Assembly (NCBI GenBank): GCA_016219645.1
Contig: JACRLR010000052.1
Span: 62,001 to 126,000, forward strand
Direction: 5' to 3'
Length of the DNA: 64,000 bases
Source of the DNA: Nitrospirota bacterium
GTDB lineage: Bacteria; Nitrospirota; Nitrospiria; Nitrospirales; Nitrospiraceae
Part shown: positions 60,868 through 64,000 of the stretch, one piece after another
Layout: every line of letters starts with the position of its first letter
How positions within the stretch are numbered: the stretch's first letter is position 1
Notes under the pieces: model-generated
Seen by the model: the letters and a program-made list of their open reading frames with translations, nothing else
Databases searched by the model: none
Told to the model about the DNA's origin: nothing
Made by a program: the position numbers and the translations under genes

Positions 60868-62421
60868 TCAATCGGCGCTTCGCCCCTTCATCGCAAATAA
60901 GCCCGATGGCCGCCACTGCAAGAACAGAATCACCAGCACGAGGATGAACACCTTCCCGTAGACTGCGCCGAAGCTCGGCTCGATCAGCTTGTTCAGCCCG
61001 CCGATCCCCAGCGAGGCGACGATCGTGCCGGCCAGTTTGCCAACTCCGCCTGTTACCACGACCATAAATGCATCGACGATGTAGTTCTGGCCGAGGCCCG
61101 GGTCGACGTTCCCGACCATCGTGAGGGCCCAGCCTGCGATGCCTGCCAGCCCCGACCCGAATGCAAAGGTATAGGAATCGACTTTCCTGGTCGGGATGCC
61201 GAGACAGGCGCTCATATTTCGATTCTGAGTCACAGCGCGCACGCGTATGCCGAGATTCGATCCAAAGAGCGTGTAATAAATCGCAAGAACGCAGACGATC
61301 GAAAGCCCGATGATGAATATCCGGTTATAGGGCAGATAGACCCCGATCATCACTTGGGCGCCGCCTCTGAGGGCCCCCGGCGCAATCACGGCGGTGAGGT
61401 CACCGAAGTAGACCCGGGCCGCCTGCATGAGGACCAGACTCACTCCCCAGGTCGCCAGCATAGTTTCCAACGGTCGTCCATAGAGAAACCGGATCACTGT
61501 TGCCTCCAGCAGCAATCCGGAACCGGCAGCGGCAAGGAATGCGATCGGCAATGCCGCGGGAAAATACCAGTCGAACACATCTGACGGAAACCAGGCCACG
61601 AAACATTGCTGCGTGACAAAGGTCGCATAGGCGCCGACCATCATCAGCTCGCCATGGGCCATGTTGATGACACCCATCAAGCCGAAGACGATCGCCAGTC
61701 CCAACGACATGATCAGCAGAACTGAGCTGAGGCTGATTCCGCGGAAACAGGTTTCAATCACATTCGACCAGAACCCCCAGGTCTCGATGCGCTGGATCGC
61801 TTCGCCGGCCTCCTTCGCCACTACCTTTTCCGGTTCGGTCGCCTCGGCGCCCTCGCCTGCTGCGACGAGTTTCTTCAAGGCCGTCACCCCGTTCTGACTG
61901 CGGAGTTCGCCGAGCTTTTCGGCTGCAACGGTCCTGACCAACGGATCGTCTGATGCGAGCCGCAGCAGCGCCGCGGACTCTTCCATCGTGTACCGCACCC
62001 ACTTATTCGGCTCCTTCGCCGCCGCAGCTTCCAGCCACGGAATCGCCCAGACCCTCCCGGCCGAGCCGAGATCCGTCGCAGCCGATCGGCGAACATCTGT
62101 GCTGGGGCTGGTCAGATTCGCCCGGTTCTTCAGGGAATCCATGAGCGGTTTGATGGCCTGTCGGGTGCTCCGGTCCGCATTGGCGCGGATCGCCTCCAAC
62201 TGCGGAAGCAGGCCGGCATCGCCCTGTTCAACCAACGTACGAATGGCTGCGTCGCGAACTGATTCGTCCTCGCTGGTGAGATGGCTGAGCGCTTGTTCAA
62301 TAGGAGAGGCAGGAGCAACGGCAACAGGCTCATCCGCTGCCATTGCCCCGATCTGTCCGGGGAACAGGAGTAGGCCCACGATACCGACTGCTGCAACTGT
62401 GTGGCCGAGAAAAATATTCAC
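60868..62421 (-). CDS. urtB: Urea ABC transporter permease UrtB with N-terminal periplasmic HEAT-like domain
   Basis: A 517-residue LivH-type permease. The first 230 residues are a signal peptide (AAVGIVGLLLFPGQIGAMAA) and helical repeats (EQALSHLTSEDESVRDAAIR, NGVTALKKLVAAGEGAEATE), as is usual in UrtB. The permease part follows (ISLSSVLLIMSLGLAIVFGL, GVINMAHGELMMVGAYATFV, AFMVVVTGGVGKLAGTIVAS). It follows urtA after a strong hairpin. Confidence 0.94.
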   Translation of the reverse strand: MNIFLGHTVAAVGIVGLLLFPGQIGAMAADEPVAVAPASPIEQALSHLTSEDESVRDAAIRTLVEQGDAGLLPQLEAIRANADRSTRQAIKPLMDSLKNRANLTSPSTDVRRSAATDLGSAGRVWAIPWLEAAAAKEPNKWVRYTMEESAALLRLASDDPLVRTVAAEKLGELRSQNGVTALKKLVAAGEGAEATEPEKVVAKEAGEAIQRIETWGFWSNVIETCFRGISLSSVLLIMSLGLAIVFGLMGVINMAHGELMMVGAYATFVTQQCFVAWFPSDVFDWYFPAALPIAFLAAAGSGLLLEATVIRFLYGRPLETMLATWGVSLVLMQAARVYFGDLTAVIAPGALRGGAQVMIGVYLPYNRIFIIGLSIVCVLAIYYTLFGSNLGIRVRAVTQNRNMSACLGIPTRKVDSYTFAFGSGLAGIAGWALTMVGNVDPGLGQNYIVDAFMVVVTGGVGKLAGTIVASLGIGGLNKLIEPSFGAVYGKVFILVLVILFLQWRPSGLFAMKGRSAD

Positions 62422-62496
62422 GATTGTAAAGCGCCTCCTCCATAAGACACACGAATGACGGAGATCTTTCGTCCCGTCAACCGAACTTCTCGCCCT

Positions 62497-62528
62497 CTTA
62501 GAGGGGGCTACCAGTAGCCCCCTCTAAG
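62497..62528 (-). terminator. Strong hairpin between urtA and urtB
   Basis: CTTAGAGGGGGCTAC and GTAGCCCCCTCTAAG form a perfect 15-bp stem with a 2-nt loop, 8 bp after the urtA stop. It probably stabilises the urtA message so that the binding protein exceeds the permease, as in many ABC operons. Confidence 0.7.
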
Positions 62529-62535
62529 TCACGCG

Positions 62536-63906
62536 CTATTTTTGATAGGTCCCTTGATGAGCGACCCAGTCGCAACCCTTGTCAGGATTCGTATATTCGC
62601 TCCAGGGTTCCGGCTTCACCAGCCCCTTCGAACGGGAAACTGTCTTGAACTGCCCATCCGCCAAGATTTCGCCGATGAGTACCGGTCTATAGGTATGGTG
62701 ATTGGCCGCATCCATCATGATCTCACCGCCAGGCGCCAGGAACTTGCTGCCATAGACTGCCTTGCGGACCTTGTCGACATCGGTCGACCCGGCCTTCTCG
62801 ACCGCTTGCTTCCAGATATACGTCCCAAAGTAGGCCGCTTCGATCGGATCGTCCGTAACCCGCTTCTCGCCGTCCGGCAGATTGTTCTTCTTGCAATAGG
62901 CCTTGAAATCAGCCACGAACTTTTTGTTCTGCGGCGTATCGACACTTTGAAAATAGTTCCAAGCCGCCAGGTGCCCGACCAGCGCGGACGTATCCATTCC
63001 ACGCAACTCGTCTTCCGCCACACTGAAGGCAATGATCGGGGCATCTTCGGCCCGCAACCCCTGGTTCGCAAACTCTTTATAGAACGGCACGTTGCTGTCT
63101 CCGTTGATCGTGCTGATCACGGCAGCTCCTCCGCCCGCGGCGAATTTCTTCAGTTTGCCGCAGATGGTTTGGTAATCCTGGTGGTGGAACGGGGTGTATT
63201 CTTCCATGATGCTGTCCGCCGGTACTTTCTTCGCCAGCAGCATCGCCCTCAGGATCTTGTTGGTGGTGCGGGGATACACGTAATCGGTACCGAGCAAATA
63301 GAACTTCGTGAATCCTCCCCCCTCCTTGCTCATCAGATAATCCACCGCCGGCACTGCCTGCTGGTTCGGGGCGGCGCCGGTGTAGAAGACATTGCGCGAA
63401 CATTCTTCGCCCTCATACTGGACGGGATAGAACAAGAGCCCGTTGTTTTTCTCGAAGACCGGCAGCACCGACTTACGGCTGACCGAGGTCCAGCAGCCGA
63501 AGACGACCGCCACTTTATCTTGTAACAGGAGCTGCTTAGCCTTTTCGGCAAAGAGGTCCCAGTTTGAGGCCGGATCGACAACGACCGGCTTGATCATCCG
63601 GCCCATCACTCCACCCTTCGCGTTGATCTCTTCCACCGCCATCATGACTGTATCGCGGAGTGAGACTTCGCTGATCGCCATGGTTCCACTGAGGGAGTGC
63701 AGTATCCCGATCTTGATTGGTTCCTTGTCTGCCGCATAGGACAGGGCCCAGTTGCCCAAGTTGCCGAGCAGGGAGGCGACCCCTATGCCTGCCACTACCT
63801 TGCCTCCTTTGACCAACAGCTCACGCCGCGAGGGGCCCTCTTGCTCACCCGCAGCAACCTTGTCCGGTTCGACCGGGTTAGCCTTATCGGGCTTATTCGA
63901 TTCCAT
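62536..63906 (-). CDS. urtA: Urea ABC transporter substrate-binding protein UrtA
   Basis: The periplasmic urea receptor, 456 residues from MESNKPDKANP (63906), with AAGGAG 8 bp upstream. The N-terminus holds a twin-arginine signal (SRRELLVKGGKVVAGIGVAS), so it is exported folded. The mature part (IKIGILHSLSGTMAISEVSL, VVDPASNWDLFAEKAKQLLL, VFGCWTSVSRKSVLPVFEKN, YEGEECSRNVFYTGAAPNQQ) matches UrtA/FmdD amide-binding proteins. It is the first gene of the urt-ure operon; the promoter would lie in or beyond the last 90 bp. Confidence 0.96.
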   Translation of the reverse strand: MESNKPDKANPVEPDKVAAGEQEGPSRRELLVKGGKVVAGIGVASLLGNLGNWALSYAADKEPIKIGILHSLSGTMAISEVSLRDTVMMAVEEINAKGGVMGRMIKPVVVDPASNWDLFAEKAKQLLLQDKVAVVFGCWTSVSRKSVLPVFEKNNGLLFYPVQYEGEECSRNVFYTGAAPNQQAVPAVDYLMSKEGGGFTKFYLLGTDYVYPRTTNKILRAMLLAKKVPADSIMEEYTPFHHQDYQTICGKLKKFAAGGGAAVISTINGDSNVPFYKEFANQGLRAEDAPIIAFSVAEDELRGMDTSALVGHLAAWNYFQSVDTPQNKKFVADFKAYCKKNNLPDGEKRVTDDPIEAAYFGTYIWKQAVEKAGSTDVDKVRKAVYGSKFLAPGGEIMMDAANHHTYRPVLIGEILADGQFKTVSRSKGLVKPEPWSEYTNPDKGCDWVAHQGTYQK

Positions 63907-64000
63907 GATTCGGACTCCTTTCACTCACACTGTGATGTTATGTCAGATCGACAGCATAAACATACGGCCATAGGATGACTCTTCACTGCCTTGCGTTGGA

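Overview
The window is about 64 kb of a chromosome of moderately high GC content. It most likely comes from a nitrite- or ammonia-oxidising Nitrospira (Nitrospirota). The main reasons are a periplasmic chlorite dismutase very like that of 'Candidatus Nitrospira defluvii', an integrated urea ABC transporter and urease operon, a nickel guanidinase-type ureohydrolase, five-subunit-type 2-oxoacid:ferredoxin oxidoreductase relatives, and a full PII/AmtB/GlnD/GlnA nitrogen-control set. The genus is inferred from gene content and recognised protein families, not from a database search.

Layout. (1) 0-10.2 kb, minus strand: a riboflavin/purine operon, ribBA-ribH-nusB-purB-cld-purC-purS-purQ-purL. Chlorite dismutase sits inside it with a 4-bp overlap. 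An accessory insert between purQ and purL carries an mrr pseudogene, a DUF5674 gene and a small unknown gene. (2) 10.3-13.7 kb, plus: an RpoH-type sigma factor, a heat-shock-type promoter, then groES-groEL. (3) 13.7-19.9 kb: a hypothetical gene, a HicBA toxin-antitoxin pair, a 31-residue membrane peptide, a GAF/sigma-54 activator, and a histidine kinase with its CheY-like partner. (4) 20-37.5 kb: nitrogen metabolism. It holds two divergent half-size GlnE-like proteins (one fused to ACT-like domains), guanidinase, an APC permease, glnA, glnD, glnB, amtB and a BBP2-type porin, plus a small operon of a beta-barrel, a solute-binding lipoprotein and a DUF3365 haem protein. (5) 38-50.4 kb: an accessory region. 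It holds paralogous lipoproteins flanking a DUF4258/YgiT toxin-antitoxin pair, an NtrBC-like two-component system, a sigma-54-type promoter, an orphan incomplete set of 2-oxoacid oxidoreductase-like subunits, and a duplicated small-gene module whose second copy is decaying next to an IS3 remnant. (6) 50.4-64 kb, minus: urtABCDE-ureABC-ureFGD-nadE, without ureE.

How the genes work together. Guanidinase would turn guanidine into urea and ammonia. UrtABCDE imports urea and urease splits it to ammonia and CO2. AmtB, PII, GlnD, glutamine synthetase and the GlnE-like enzymes take up, sense and assimilate the ammonium.

The most unusual layer is intergenic. Many gene junctions hold hairpin repeats from several unrelated families. 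In two families a near-constant apical core of about 50 nt sits on stems whose sequence differs from locus to locus while staying self-complementary. Palindromes of another family lie in frame inside ureD, and heptamer repeats encode the start of two lipoprotein signal peptides. No rRNA, tRNA, CRISPR array or known riboswitch was recognised.
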